From assembly GCF_012726345.1 (NCBI RefSeq), contig NZ_PTXN01000014.1, forward strand, positions 63,283 to 127,282: DNA of 64,000 nucleotides, in the 5' to 3' direction. The number at the start of each line of letters is the position of its first letter. Within the stretch, counting starts at the first letter, position 1. The notes below the pieces were generated by a model. It made no database searches. It was not told the origin of the DNA and saw only the letters and a program-made list of their open reading frames with translations. A program made the position numbers and the translations under genes. The DNA is from Marinomonas sp. UCMA 3892. GTDB taxonomy: Bacteria; Pseudomonadota; Gammaproteobacteria; Pseudomonadales; Marinomonadaceae. Positions 7,748-16,727 of this stretch are shown piece by piece.

Positions 7748-7800
7748 GAGCGGTGGTGTTTGGTTTGCTCCAAGCGCCAAGGTGGAAGTCAGGGTCAAAG
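7748..7800. repeat. Direct repeat, copy 2 (53 bases)
   Basis: Second copy of the repeat at 7596-7648, 152 bases downstream. The DNA between the copies also contains GTTTGCTAAAGG-type inverted text (CTTTAGCAAAC), so a larger decayed structure is possible. Confidence 0.85.
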
Positions 7801-7940
7801 TTCCGAAGTAATAACAGCACCCTAGCTCCCCTTGAAAGACATAAAGAGAGAATAAATACATTATCAGTCTGGATAAAACGACCAAATTTCAGCCAACAAG
7901 CCTATCGATCATGGCGCATTGAAATAAAAATGCACCAAAA

Positions 7941-8834
7941 CTAGGCGTTTTTAGGGGGTCGTTTTCTTGCGAGAATCACGAGTAGCACGCCACCCAGAAC
8001 GCTTAAGGTGGCTATAACGAGGTGTAAGGTGATGGATTCATTGGCAAAAATCACGCCGCCTAGCGTGGCGATGATAGGAACCAGCAGTTGTAACACGGCC
8101 GCCATGGAAGCACTAAGATAAGGCAAAGCCGCATACCATATGGCGTACCCTATTCCAGACATTATTGCACCAGAAGCGATCGCTAGCATAATGCCGTCAA
8201 GCTGCGGGCTGGCGGCTTGTGCCGTATTAAAATGAATGGCGACTAGAGCAACCAGTAATATAGGAATAGTTCGAACAAAGTTGGATGTTGTTGCAAACAA
8301 TGGCTTGGCCGAGATTTTACCTCGCCATGTGTACACGCCCCACGCTACGCCTGCTAAAGTCATTAGAACAAAGCCCAATAACGAAGGTGACGACAAGGTC
8401 GGTAACACCAGATAAACAAAGCCTGCAAAGGCGATGGCTAAGCCTAACCACTCTAACCACACCAGCTTCTGACCTGCCCAGACAGCCAACAATATTAGTG
8501 TTAATTGCACCGCCCCAAATAGGATCAAGGCGCCTATTCCCGTTTCCAAGGTGACATAGGCATAAGAGAAGCCCAAGGCATAGATAAAGAGTGCAAAAGC
8601 AGACAGCCAGCTTCCTTCTAGCCAGATGGTTTTCAAACCACTATGACGATGTTTGAGACAGTGTATCGCGCTTAATAAAACCAAGGTCACAGCGCCGCTA
8701 AACAAGCGCCACGTTGTAAATTGAGCTGGATCGATTAGGCCGTTATTTAATGCCAGTCGGCACAAGACAGAGTTCGCCGCGAACGCCAGCAAAGCCAAAA
8801 TCACATAGACACATAAACGTAGCAAACTTGTCAT
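7941..8834 (-). CDS. DMT-superfamily transporter, EamA family
   Basis: The protein has ten predicted membrane helices in two EamA repeats. The first runs from VYVILALLAFAANSVLC to FAGFVYLVLP, the second from LLGFVLMTLAGVAWGVY to VLGGVLLVILARK, followed by a short basic tail (RKRPPKNA). EamA proteins export or exchange metabolites across the inner membrane; the substrate is unknown. I prefer the ATG at 8834 (297 residues) because helix 1 follows directly. An upstream start at 8918 would add 28 residues with no membrane character. It is transcribed divergently from the phosphatase gene at 8973. Confidence 0.88.
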   Translation of the reverse strand: MTSLLRLCVYVILALLAFAANSVLCRLALNNGLIDPAQFTTWRLFSGAVTLVLLSAIHCLKHRHSGLKTIWLEGSWLSAFALFIYALGFSYAYVTLETGIGALILFGAVQLTLILLAVWAGQKLVWLEWLGLAIAFAGFVYLVLPTLSSPSLLGFVLMTLAGVAWGVYTWRGKISAKPLFATTSNFVRTIPILLVALVAIHFNTAQAASPQLDGIMLAIASGAIMSGIGYAIWYAALPYLSASMAAVLQLLVPIIATLGGVIFANESITLHLVIATLSVLGGVLLVILARKRPPKNA

Positions 8835-8972
8835 CAATCTGTTCAACAGCCTAGTTAGTCTTAGGCATGTGCCTAATATGGAAAAGGCTACTTTTACGCA
8901 CTGGCACCAGATTTGCAAGTCTCATACTAACGTCCACCAGCGGTATTTTGATGGACCCAAAAAGGAATCGAT

Positions 8973-9794
8973 ATGACAACGCTTTTAATTTTTACAGATT
9001 TGGATGGCACTTTACTCGATCATCATACTTATAGCTTTCAACCAGCCAAAGCTGCGATGCAGGCTTTAAAGACATTTTCTATTCCTTGTGTGATCAACAC
9101 CAGCAAGACATTTGTTGAACTTATAGCTCTAAGAGAAGAACTCAACCATCAAGACGCTTTTATCGTGGAAAACGGTTCTGCGGTTTATATCCCTAAAAAT
9201 TTATCCCTCGTTATAGAAGAAGCTCTAGAGGACTGCGGTGATTATTGGCGCAAGTCATTTGGTCCAAAACGTGATGAGCTAATCGAACTCACCAATGACA
9301 AACAAAACCAATACACCTTTAAACGCTTTAGCGAGATGACCTGGCAGGAACTGGTTTCCATCACAGGTTTGAATGAAGAAAACGCCAAACAAGCCATGCA
9401 ACGAGAGTTTACTGAGCCGATGGTCTGGACAGATTCTAACCTTGCTCTAAATGCTTTACGTGAAGACCTTGCGCCATTTGGTGTGCAAATTCAAAAAGGC
9501 GGCCGCTTCGCGCATCTGATGGGCGAGCACTGCGATAAGGCAAATGCCATGTTATGGCTCAAAGAATTGTATGAACAACAAGGTGACGAAGACGTTACCA
9601 CCATGGCTTTAGGCGATGGTGAAAACGACGTAGGCATGCTGAGCAAAGCCGACATTCCTGTGGTGATTCGCTCCCCTGTTCATGCTCCACCTGAAATTCC
9701 AAATCGTTGTGATGCTTGGCTAAGCGACGCCTACGGACCAGAAGGTTGGGCACAAGCAATCAACAAAGCATTGAATCAACAAGGCATTTTGTAA
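8973..9794 (+). CDS. gpgP: HAD-IIB phosphatase of the glucosyl/mannosyl-3-phosphoglycerate type
   Basis: The 273-residue protein shows the HAD motifs in order: FTDLDGTLLD (residues about 7-16, with the two catalytic aspartates), INTSKT (motif II), a lysine region KGGRFAHLMG, and ALGDGENDVGML (motif IV). The insert with HQDAFIVENGSAVYIP is typical of mannosyl-3-phosphoglycerate phosphatases. Next to a glycosyl-3-phosphoglycerate synthase gene and a GH13_18 phosphorylase gene, it most likely removes the phosphate from glucosyl-3-phosphoglycerate to make the compatible solute glucosylglycerate. Mannosyl specificity cannot be excluded. AAGGA precedes the start. Confidence 0.85.
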   Translation: MTTLLIFTDLDGTLLDHHTYSFQPAKAAMQALKTFSIPCVINTSKTFVELIALREELNHQDAFIVENGSAVYIPKNLSLVIEEALEDCGDYWRKSFGPKRDELIELTNDKQNQYTFKRFSEMTWQELVSITGLNEENAKQAMQREFTEPMVWTDSNLALNALREDLAPFGVQIQKGGRFAHLMGEHCDKANAMLWLKELYEQQGDEDVTTMALGDGENDVGMLSKADIPVVIRSPVHAPPEIPNRCDAWLSDAYGPEGWAQAINKALNQQGIL

Positions 9795-9840
9795 CGGCAC
9801 TTTTTAACGACAGAAAGAGAAGACAACAATTACGATAAGA

Positions 9841-9976
9841 GGCCTTTTTACAACGTCACGAGCGAAGCCAAGACGAGGCAAAAATAGACGAGAAAGCGGA
9901 GTTTATGGGTTATAAATGAGCATTTTGAGTCTATTTTTAACGAAGTAATGGCAAGCGCAGTAGTTGTACAAAGGTC
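9841..9976. repeat. MITE-like intergenic repeat, copy 1
   Basis: It starts GGCCTTTTTACAACGTCACG and ends GTTGTACAAAGGTC, so its ends are inverted repeats. Internal text (CACGAGCGAAGCCAAGACGA and TATAAATGAGCA) recurs in the element at 53283-53466. It has no coding capacity and lies between gpgP and gpgS. Confidence 0.75.
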
Positions 9977-10002
9977 GCTATAACAATACTAGGAGAACAA
10001 CT

Positions 10003-11232
10003 ATGGGCGACTTTCATCAAAACGGTATCATCACCACACTTCACAACTTGGCGCACCGCCCGTTAGAAGAAATGGAAAAAGAACTGTGTGAGTTTGCTAA
10101 AACGCGCCCAATGTCTCTTATCCTACCTTGTCTGTATTCCGAGCTGGAAACAGATGCCATGCCAAATATTTTGAAACATTTACAGCAAGTTCCGTATTTG
10201 TCTGAAATTGTTATTGGCTTAGACAGAGCAACAGAAGAGCAATATCGACATGCGCTAGAATTTTTCAGTGTTTTACCTCAAAAAGTAAAAGTTCTGTGGA
10301 ACGACGGCCCGCGATTAAGAGAAATAGATAACGTGCTAAAAGGCGAACATCTTTCTCCTTCCGATCCAGGCAAGGGTCGAAATGTGTGGTTTTGCATGGG
10401 CTATAATTTAGCGGCTGGGGAAGCCGAATCCATCGCCATGCACGATTGCGATATTGTCACTTATGACAGAGAACTACTGGCTCGACTGATTTACCCTGTC
10501 GCCAACCCGAATTTTAACTACGAATTCTGTAAAGGTTTCTACGCTCGCGCTGCCAACGGGAAAATGAATGGTCGTGTTAGCCGCTTATTAGTCACGCCAC
10601 TTTTGTGTTCCCTGAAGAAAGTGTTCGGTCATTTAGATTATCTAGATTATTTAGACAGCTACCGCTATCCGCTAGCCGGTGAGTTTTCTTTCCGCCGCGA
10701 TGTGATGACGGATCTACGCATCCCAAGTGATTGGGGATTAGAAATTGGCGTGTTAAGTGAAATGTATCGCAACTACTCCACTAACCGTTTATGTCAGGTA
10801 GATATTGCTGACATTTATGATCATAAGCACCAAGATTTGTCTGCGGATAACGACGACGGTGGCTTGTCTAAAATGTCTATCGACATTACCAAAGCCATTT
10901 TCAGAAAATTAGCGACAAATGGCACCATTTTCAATCAAGAAACTTTCCGTACCATTAAAGCCACTTATTACCGTGTTGCTCTCGACTTTATTGAAACCTA
11001 CCGTAATGATGCTGAAATAAATGGTCTAAAATTAGATGTTCATACAGAAGAACAAGCGGTGGAATTATTTGCCAGTAACATTATGAAAGCGGGCAACATG
11101 TATTTAGACAACCCAATGGAAACGCCATTTATCCCTAGTTGGAATCGTGTCATTAGTGCATTTCCTGGCGTGATGAAACAACTTGCTCAGGCGGTTGAAT
11201 TGGATATGGAAGAATATGGTCCAAAAAAATAA
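10003..11232 (+). CDS. gpgS: Glucosyl-3-phosphoglycerate synthase-like glycosyltransferase
   Basis: The 409-residue protein has a GT-A fold. The N-terminal nucleotide-binding part includes MSLILPCLYSELE and LSEIVIGLDRATEEQY, followed by the DxD motif in SIAMHDCDIVTYDRE, the metal and nucleotide-sugar site. The GKGRNVWFCMGYNLA and YPLAGEFSFRRDVM segments resemble bacterial glucosyl-3-phosphoglycerate synthases. It would transfer glucose from an NDP-sugar to 3-phosphoglycerate in the cytoplasm. The ATG at 10003 is chosen because AGGAG lies just upstream; an earlier TTG frame start is unlikely. Flanked by gpgP and a GH13_18 phosphorylase. Function is inferred from family and context. Confidence 0.82.
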   Translation: MGDFHQNGIITTLHNLAHRPLEEMEKELCEFAKTRPMSLILPCLYSELETDAMPNILKHLQQVPYLSEIVIGLDRATEEQYRHALEFFSVLPQKVKVLWNDGPRLREIDNVLKGEHLSPSDPGKGRNVWFCMGYNLAAGEAESIAMHDCDIVTYDRELLARLIYPVANPNFNYEFCKGFYARAANGKMNGRVSRLLVTPLLCSLKKVFGHLDYLDYLDSYRYPLAGEFSFRRDVMTDLRIPSDWGLEIGVLSEMYRNYSTNRLCQVDIADIYDHKHQDLSADNDDGGLSKMSIDITKAIFRKLATNGTIFNQETFRTIKATYYRVALDFIETYRNDAEINGLKLDVHTEEQAVELFASNIMKAGNMYLDNPMETPFIPSWNRVISAFPGVMKQLAQAVELDMEEYGPKK

Positions 11233-11312
11233 ATAATCTAAAAGCTATTTTCTTGCTGCGTTGAGCGTCACTACGTTGCTTTTCAATCATTTAATTTAAC
11301 AGGTAGGTAAAG

Positions 11313-13070
11313 ATGGAAAACACTCCAATGTCGCATCTTGAGCAACGCCTGATTGCTCATCTGCAAGTCATTTACCCAAGTTTGGATCATAAAGATTTGG
11401 CGCAAAAGTGTTTAGCGACTTTTCATTTAGATCCGTCAACCGAGTCACCTCGCCCCCATAGAAATCTATGGGATCAATCTGACATCATGCTAATTGCCTA
11501 TGCAGACACACTGCGCAAGGCAGAAGAAGCACCGCTCGAAACGCTGCACAAATTTGTGAAAAGCACCTTGTCAGACTGTATTTCTGCCGTTCACCTACTG
11601 CCATTTTTTCCTTATAGCTCGGACGATGGTTTTAGCGTGATGGATTACACGACCGTCAATCCATCCTGCGGTCGCTGGGCAGATGTGGTAAGCCTGTCAC
11701 AAGATTTTAAAGTGATGGGGGATTTGGTTATCAACCATTGCTCAAGTCGAAGCATGTGGTTCGAAAACTACAAAGCGGGCATCGAGCCTGGAGCCAGCTT
11801 CTTTTTCGAAGCCGATCCGAATGCCGATTTAAGCGCGGTTGTTCGCCCCAGAACCTCTCCTTTGTTGCGTGAAGTCCAAACCAAAAACGGCGAAAAACAC
11901 GTTTGGTGTACTTTTAGCCATGATCAAGTGGACTTAAATTTTGAAAATCCAGCTGTGCTGCTGGAGTTTCTTCGCATTATTCGTTTGTACCTAGAAAAAG
12001 GCATTCGCTGGTTCCGATTAGATGCGGTGGCTTTTCTCTGGAAGATTCCAGGTACTTCTTGTATCAACTTGCCGCAAACTCACGAAATTATTCGCTTATT
12101 ACGCTTAATGATTGAGCATTACGCGCCAGAGTCTGTGATCATTACCGAAACCAACATCCCTAATCAGGAAAACCTAACTTATTTCGGTAATGCCAACGAA
12201 GCCCATTTGATTTATAACTTTTCCCTGCCACCGCTGTTGATCAATAGCTTGGTTACAGGCAATAGCAGCCATTTAAAACAATGGTTGATGAGCATGACTC
12301 CCGCACAACAAGGCACAACTTACCTAAACTTTATTGCCTCTCATGACGGTATTGGCTTGCGACCTACGGAAGGTCTTCTGTCTGAATGGGAGCTAGAAAC
12401 ACTCATCAATACCATGAAGCGTTTTGGTGGCAAAATAAGTTCCCGCACTACACCGCAAGGTGAAGCGAAACCTTATGAAATAAATATCAGCTTATGGAAT
12501 GCCTTGTCAGGCTCCGCATTACATGGCCCAGACAAATGGCAGTTTGCCCGCTTCCTATGTGCCGCGGGTGTAATGATGGCACTAGAAGGCGTACCGGCTT
12601 TTTACATTCACAGTTTGTTTGGCACAGAAAACGATTTAGAGCGCGTTGAAAATACTGGGCAGTTCCGCTCGATCAACCGCCATATATGGGACATGGAAGA
12701 TTTAGATCATGTCTTAAATACTCCGACTCATAATCAGAAAGTCTTCCAGAGCATGACTAAGCTGATTCAAATACGTCGATCGCAACCCGCATTTCATCCC
12801 AATGCGACTCAGTACGTATTGCACATGGGTGAAAACTTGTTTGCTTTCTGGCGTCAAAGCCTTGATAGAAGACAAAGCTTATTTGCGGTTTATAACATGA
12901 CAGACCAACCGCAAAGCTTTAATTTGTCAGAATTAAACCTAATCGCAACCGATACCTGGACAGATTTAGTATCAGAACAAGTCTATGAAGACCATTTAGC
13001 CAAGGTCACTTTAATGCCTTATCAATTCGTTTGGCTTGCTAACAAGAAAAGTAAGCTCAAAACCAGTTAG
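11313..13070 (+). CDS. GH13_18 sucrose/glucosylglycerate phosphorylase-type enzyme
   Basis: The 585-residue alpha-amylase-family protein carries the GH13 catalytic residues: nucleophile aspartate in RWFRLDAVAFLWK, acid/base glutamate in VIITETNIPNQ, and the third aspartate in FIASHDGIGLRP. Earlier comes HLLPFFPYSSDDGFSVMDY, a GH13_18 hallmark. This subfamily holds phosphorylases of sucrose, glucosylglycerol and glucosylglycerate. Next to glucosyl-3-phosphoglycerate synthesis genes, reversible phosphorolysis of glucosylglycerate to glucose-1-phosphate and glycerate is the best guess, so the same locus could make and recycle the osmolyte. Sucrose cannot be ruled out from sequence alone. Confidence 0.82.
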   Translation: MENTPMSHLEQRLIAHLQVIYPSLDHKDLAQKCLATFHLDPSTESPRPHRNLWDQSDIMLIAYADTLRKAEEAPLETLHKFVKSTLSDCISAVHLLPFFPYSSDDGFSVMDYTTVNPSCGRWADVVSLSQDFKVMGDLVINHCSSRSMWFENYKAGIEPGASFFFEADPNADLSAVVRPRTSPLLREVQTKNGEKHVWCTFSHDQVDLNFENPAVLLEFLRIIRLYLEKGIRWFRLDAVAFLWKIPGTSCINLPQTHEIIRLLRLMIEHYAPESVIITETNIPNQENLTYFGNANEAHLIYNFSLPPLLINSLVTGNSSHLKQWLMSMTPAQQGTTYLNFIASHDGIGLRPTEGLLSEWELETLINTMKRFGGKISSRTTPQGEAKPYEINISLWNALSGSALHGPDKWQFARFLCAAGVMMALEGVPAFYIHSLFGTENDLERVENTGQFRSINRHIWDMEDLDHVLNTPTHNQKVFQSMTKLIQIRRSQPAFHPNATQYVLHMGENLFAFWRQSLDRRQSLFAVYNMTDQPQSFNLSELNLIATDTWTDLVSEQVYEDHLAKVTLMPYQFVWLANKKSKLKTS

Positions 13071-13136
13071 TTTTCGTTTCATGTTTAGCAACACACCGTA
13101 CTAGGTTATAGCCGCAAAACCTGTCAATAAAAATGA

Positions 13137-13155
13137 GACAATGATAACCATTATC
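13137..13155 (+). promoter_or_regulatory. Fur box upstream of the siderophore-binding protein gene
   Basis: The 19 bases GACAATGATAACCATTATC match the Fur consensus GATAATGATAATCATTATC at 17 positions by eye. They lie about 75 bases before the start at 13229, consistent with iron repression. Confidence 0.8.
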
Positions 13156-13180
13156 AGGAATTGATAATGGTTATTTTTAT
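13143..13180 (+). terminator. Hairpin with T-run that overlaps the Fur box
   Basis: ATAACCATTATC pairs with GATAATGGTTAT around a 7-base loop and is followed by a run of T. It can end transcription of the upstream phosphorylase gene. The same palindrome contains the Fur box. Confidence 0.65.
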
Positions 13181-13228
13181 TTCAAGCTCTTTTTATTAAA
13201 GCTCTTTTTATTTAAGACATAGGTAATT

Positions 13229-14101
13229 GTGAACATGATGAATTTAAGAAAAATCCTAGCCATAGGAACATTGGTCGCCTTCAGCCAGCTATCTACTGCA
13301 GAAACACAATTGCCTAAAGCTGCAATTTTTGATCTTGGCAGTTTAGACACTATTGCCGCATTAGGTTTAGAAAGCCACGTAGTTGGGGTACCTAAACAAG
13401 TACTTCCAGACTATCTTAAGCAATTTAATGATGATCGGTACACTGATGTGGGCGGTTTAAAAACACCAGATTTAGAAGCAATCAAAACTCTCACCCCTGA
13501 TCTTATTGTGATCACAGGTCGCCAAGCAGGCCAAAAGAGTGCCCTAGAGGCCATAGGTACAGTTAAACTAGTGGAAGCTTTTGGTGACAATTACTGGGAA
13601 AGCTTCAATGCAAACGTCACCTCAATCGCGACTTTATTTAATGCCAAAAACGCCGCAGATACAGCGCTTGCGAAATTAAGCACAGATATAGAGTCAACAA
13701 AAACTGCCATTAATGGTAATCCAACTATTCTGGTTGTTACGCATAATAATGGTTCTTTCGGATTACGAGATGAACCTATAGCGACTCAATTATTAGGCTT
13801 AGAGGCATCAAAAGTTCCGTCTCATGTAACGCCACAAAAACGCGGTACTCGTACATTTACATCACTTAGCGTGAGCGATATTGCACAGATGAAACCAACG
13901 ACTTTATTTATCGTTGATCGTAGCGCCGCAATTGGCAACACAAAAGAATCACTCAATATTGAAAAGCTAAAATCAGAGCTTGCTGCTCAAGGTGGTCAAT
14001 CCATACAAATCGCCTATTTGTCACCTAAACTTTGGTACTTATCTGGCAATGGCTTACAAAGTCTTAGAATGCAAGTGAAAGAAATTGCAGACGCTCTTTA
14101 A
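13229..14101 (+). CDS. Periplasmic iron-siderophore binding protein
   Basis: The 290-residue protein starts with a signal peptide (LRKILAIGTLVAFSQLSTAE) and then has the class III periplasmic binding-protein fold: AAIFDLGSLDTIAALGLE, VGGLKTPDLEAIKTLTPDLIV and the long inter-lobe helix, with GSFGLRDEPIATQLLGLE in the second lobe. This is typical of Fe(III)-siderophore binding proteins of the CeuE/FatB/YclQ group, feeding an ABC importer. No permease or ATPase gene is adjacent, so partners must be elsewhere. A Fur box precedes the gene. GTG at 13229 and ATG at 13235 or 13238 are all possible starts; AGG lies 5 bases before the GTG. Confidence 0.87.
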   Translation: MNMMNLRKILAIGTLVAFSQLSTAETQLPKAAIFDLGSLDTIAALGLESHVVGVPKQVLPDYLKQFNDDRYTDVGGLKTPDLEAIKTLTPDLIVITGRQAGQKSALEAIGTVKLVEAFGDNYWESFNANVTSIATLFNAKNAADTALAKLSTDIESTKTAINGNPTILVVTHNNGSFGLRDEPIATQLLGLEASKVPSHVTPQKRGTRTFTSLSVSDIAQMKPTTLFIVDRSAAIGNTKESLNIEKLKSELAAQGGQSIQIAYLSPKLWYLSGNGLQSLRMQVKEIADAL

Positions 14102-14134
14102 GTCTTAAAACTGCTTTACAATGGCGCCTAAAAC

Positions 14135-14169
14135 AAAAAAACTCGCTGAAATCCATCAGCGAGTTTTTT
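14135..14169. terminator. Bidirectional rho-independent terminator
   Basis: ACTCGCTGA and TCAGCGAGT pair around a 7-base loop, with A7 on the left and T6 on the right. It serves both the siderophore-binding gene and the convergent SMR gene. Confidence 0.9.
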
Positions 14170-14193
14170 ATACTTCCAGTATTCAACTATTTA

Positions 14194-14523
14194 TTAATGG
14201 CTTACCGTTTTAGAAAATACATTAATCACCACCACACCAGCGACAATCAAAGACATTCCAATACAAGCCGCCAAATCTAGCTTTTCACTGTTAAATAGAT
14301 AACCAAATACCGAAATCAGTACGATACCTAATCCAGACCAAATTGCGTAAGTCACGCCCGTGGGCATAGAACGCATTACTATGGTTAGCAAGTAAAAAGC
14401 CACGGCATAACCGACAACCAATACAATGCTTGGGCCTAATTTAGTAAAGGATTCTGACGCTTTTAACGCCGTCGTAGCAATGACTTCAGCCAATATAGCT
14501 AGAAACAAAATAAAATACGTCAT
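14194..14523 (-). CDS. Small multidrug resistance (SMR) family efflux protein
   Basis: The 109-residue protein has four membrane helices. The conserved glutamate lies in the first helix (LAILAEVIATTALKASE), where EmrE has its Glu14. Later helices (VVGYAVAFYLLTIVM, GVTYAIWSGLGIVLIS, AACIGMSLIVAGVVVIN) match EmrE/QacE members, including the YAxWxGxG signature. It works as a dimeric proton/cation antiporter in the inner membrane, exporting quaternary cations or related compounds. It is the same strand as the ABC exporter upstream of it (start 16434), with a 42-base gap, and may share its transcript. Confidence 0.92.
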   Translation of the reverse strand: MTYFILFLAILAEVIATTALKASESFTKLGPSIVLVVGYAVAFYLLTIVMRSMPTGVTYAIWSGLGIVLISVFGYLFNSEKLDLAACIGMSLIVAGVVVINVFSKTVSH

Positions 14524-14565
14524 AAGCCCTTCTCTAAATTATCGATTACAACAAGAACAGTATTT

Positions 14566-16434
14566 TTACTTCGCGCCTTCCAGCTCAATATCTTCGATAT
14601 CAATGTCTTCCGCTAAAAAGCCACCAGTTTGATGCGCCCAAAGGGATGCATAAATACCAGCATGCTGGATCAACTCTTCATGACTGCCCTGTTCAATGAT
14701 GTTGCCTTTATCCAATACAATCAAACGATCCATGGCGGCAATTGTCGACAAACGGTGAGCAATCGCAATAACGGTTTTGCCCTGCATTAGTTTGTATAAG
14801 CTCTCTTGAATCGCAGCTTCTACTTCAGAATCCAACGCAGATGTTGCTTCATCTAGAATCAACAAAGGTGCATCTTTTAACAAGACTCGCGCGATGGCAA
14901 TACGTTGACGCTGACCACCGGAAAGCTTGATACCACGCTCACCAACCATGGCATCGTAACCCGCATTACCAAACGGATCGGTTAAGTCTTGAATGAAATC
15001 ATGAGCTTCTGCTTGCTTAGCAGCAGCAATCATTTCTTCTTCTGTTGCATCGGGACGACCGTAGAGTAAATTTTCGCGAACTGTTCTGTGCAACAAAGAC
15101 GTATCCTGAGTCACCATACCAATTTGACCACGCAACGAGTCTTGCTGAACAGCACTGATATCTTGTCCGTCAATTCGAATTTGACCTGATTCGATATCAT
15201 GGAAACGCATCAATAAATTAACAATCGTTGACTTACCGGCACCAGAGCGCCCCACTAAACCGACTTTTTCACCCGGTTTGATAGACAAAACAAGGTTTTC
15301 AATGACTTTACTGTCCTGCTTGCCATAGTGGAAATTGACCGCATCGTATTCAATATATCCCTCAGATACATTTAATTCAGGCGCATTTGGCTTATCTTCT
15401 ATCTCGATAGGTCGAGACAGCGTTTTCATACCATCGTTCACCATGCCAATATTTTCAAATAGCGCGCTAATTTCCCACATAATCCATTGGGACATACCGT
15501 TTAGCCTAAGCGCCAAACTCACTGCAATCGCAATGGCACCAACACTAATAATGCTGCCCGTCCATAACCAAATAGACAAAGCCGCCACCGAAAATGCCAA
15601 TACATAGTTACAAGTTTGAACTCCTACGCTAAGCATAGTGACCAAGCGCATTTGTTTATAAACCGTCTGCAAGAAACCATCCATACCATCTTTGGCATAA
15701 TCCGCTTCACGTTGATGATGAGAGAAAAGCTTGACGGTTGAAATATTGCTATAGCTGTCGACAACTCGCCCTGTCATAGTAGATCGTGCATCGGCTTGCT
15801 CTGCTGAGATTTTTTTTAGTTTAGGCACAAAGTATATTTGCAGCAAAACATAACAAACCAACCAGCCCAACATTGGAATCATCAAGCGATAGTCTGCTTT
15901 AGCAATCAACACCACCATAGAAATAAAATACACGCCGATGTAAACCAAAACATCGAGCAATTTCATCACGGTTTCGCGAACCGCAAGTGAGGTTTGCATT
16001 ACCTTAGTAGAGATACGTCCAGCAAACTCATCCTGAAAAAACGACATGCTTTGACGCAAAATATAATGATGAGACAGCCAACGAATCCGCATTGGGTAAT
16101 TACCCAAAAGCGTCTGATGAATAATCGCCGAATGAAAAAATGTCACTAATGGCATAGCTACCAGAATCATCAAAGACATCATTAATAAGTGCGTACTTTC
16201 TTCAGCAAAAAAAGTGTCTGGATTTTTATTAATCAGCCAATCTACCAACTGTCCCATAAAGCTGAATAAGGTCACTTCTAAAATAGCAATGGCAGCCGTT
16301 AAAATAGACATCAATAACAGAGGAAGCTCCACGCCTCTTGAGTAGTAACGACAAAAAGCAAACAGTGTTTTTGGTGCTTGCACAGCTTCTATATCAGGAT
16401 AAGCTGGCACCCATTTTTCAAAAAAACGTAACAT
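14566..16434 (-). CDS. ABC transporter, fused permease and ATP-binding domains
   Basis: The 622-residue protein has an N-terminal ABC exporter membrane domain with six helices (LLLMSILTAAIAILEVTLFS to IISVGAIAIAVSLALR). The ATPase domain carries Walker A (GLVGRSGAGKSTIVNLLM), Q-loop (GMVTQDTSLLH), signature (LSGGQRQRIAIA), Walker B (PLLILDEATSAL) and H-loop (IAIAHRLSTIA). It is a half-transporter of the MsbA/multidrug type that must dimerise, here probably with itself because no second half gene is adjacent. The substrate is unknown. It is divergent from the Bcr/CflA gene at 16728. Confidence 0.93.
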   Translation of the reverse strand: MLRFFEKWVPAYPDIEAVQAPKTLFAFCRYYSRGVELPLLLMSILTAAIAILEVTLFSFMGQLVDWLINKNPDTFFAEESTHLLMMSLMILVAMPLVTFFHSAIIHQTLLGNYPMRIRWLSHHYILRQSMSFFQDEFAGRISTKVMQTSLAVRETVMKLLDVLVYIGVYFISMVVLIAKADYRLMIPMLGWLVCYVLLQIYFVPKLKKISAEQADARSTMTGRVVDSYSNISTVKLFSHHQREADYAKDGMDGFLQTVYKQMRLVTMLSVGVQTCNYVLAFSVAALSIWLWTGSIISVGAIAIAVSLALRLNGMSQWIMWEISALFENIGMVNDGMKTLSRPIEIEDKPNAPELNVSEGYIEYDAVNFHYGKQDSKVIENLVLSIKPGEKVGLVGRSGAGKSTIVNLLMRFHDIESGQIRIDGQDISAVQQDSLRGQIGMVTQDTSLLHRTVRENLLYGRPDATEEEMIAAAKQAEAHDFIQDLTDPFGNAGYDAMVGERGIKLSGGQRQRIAIARVLLKDAPLLILDEATSALDSEVEAAIQESLYKLMQGKTVIAIAHRLSTIAAMDRLIVLDKGNIIEQGSHEELIQHAGIYASLWAHQTGGFLAEDIDIEDIELEGAK

Positions 16435-16727
16435 GATCTTCCTTATCGAACTTAAAAATAGACACTATCAAGAAAAACACAGAGAAAATAAGTGCCTTAC
16501 TGAACAAGAAACTTCCTGTCCACTAGAAATAGAGACGAAATTGAACCACGTTCCATAAATGAAAACCAGAAAAGATAGTCTTCCTGAATTACCGCAAACT
16601 GGGGTTTACTCAGTAATTGCACAATTAAACTAAACGACGAAGTGTAAACCTATTATAATTATCGCCCTATTACAGATTTATGATTTCTACTCAATAAAGC
16701 CGACTAACCCATCCATTAAGTTGCTAT

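Larger units (their letters stand above)
7320..7940. other. Long non-coding stretch with a 53-base direct repeat
   Basis: No convincing gene is present; two overlapping frames in it have no recognisable protein character. The main structure is a direct repeat at 7596-7648 and 7748-7800, differing at two positions by eye. The interval is otherwise AT-rich. It separates the accessory block on the left from core genes on the right, and may be a relic of an insertion. Confidence 0.6.

Noticed and set aside
7467..7820. A 117-residue minus-strand frame and an opposite 63-residue frame at 7753-7944
   Set aside because: Both run through the 53-base direct repeats and lack family features or good start sites.
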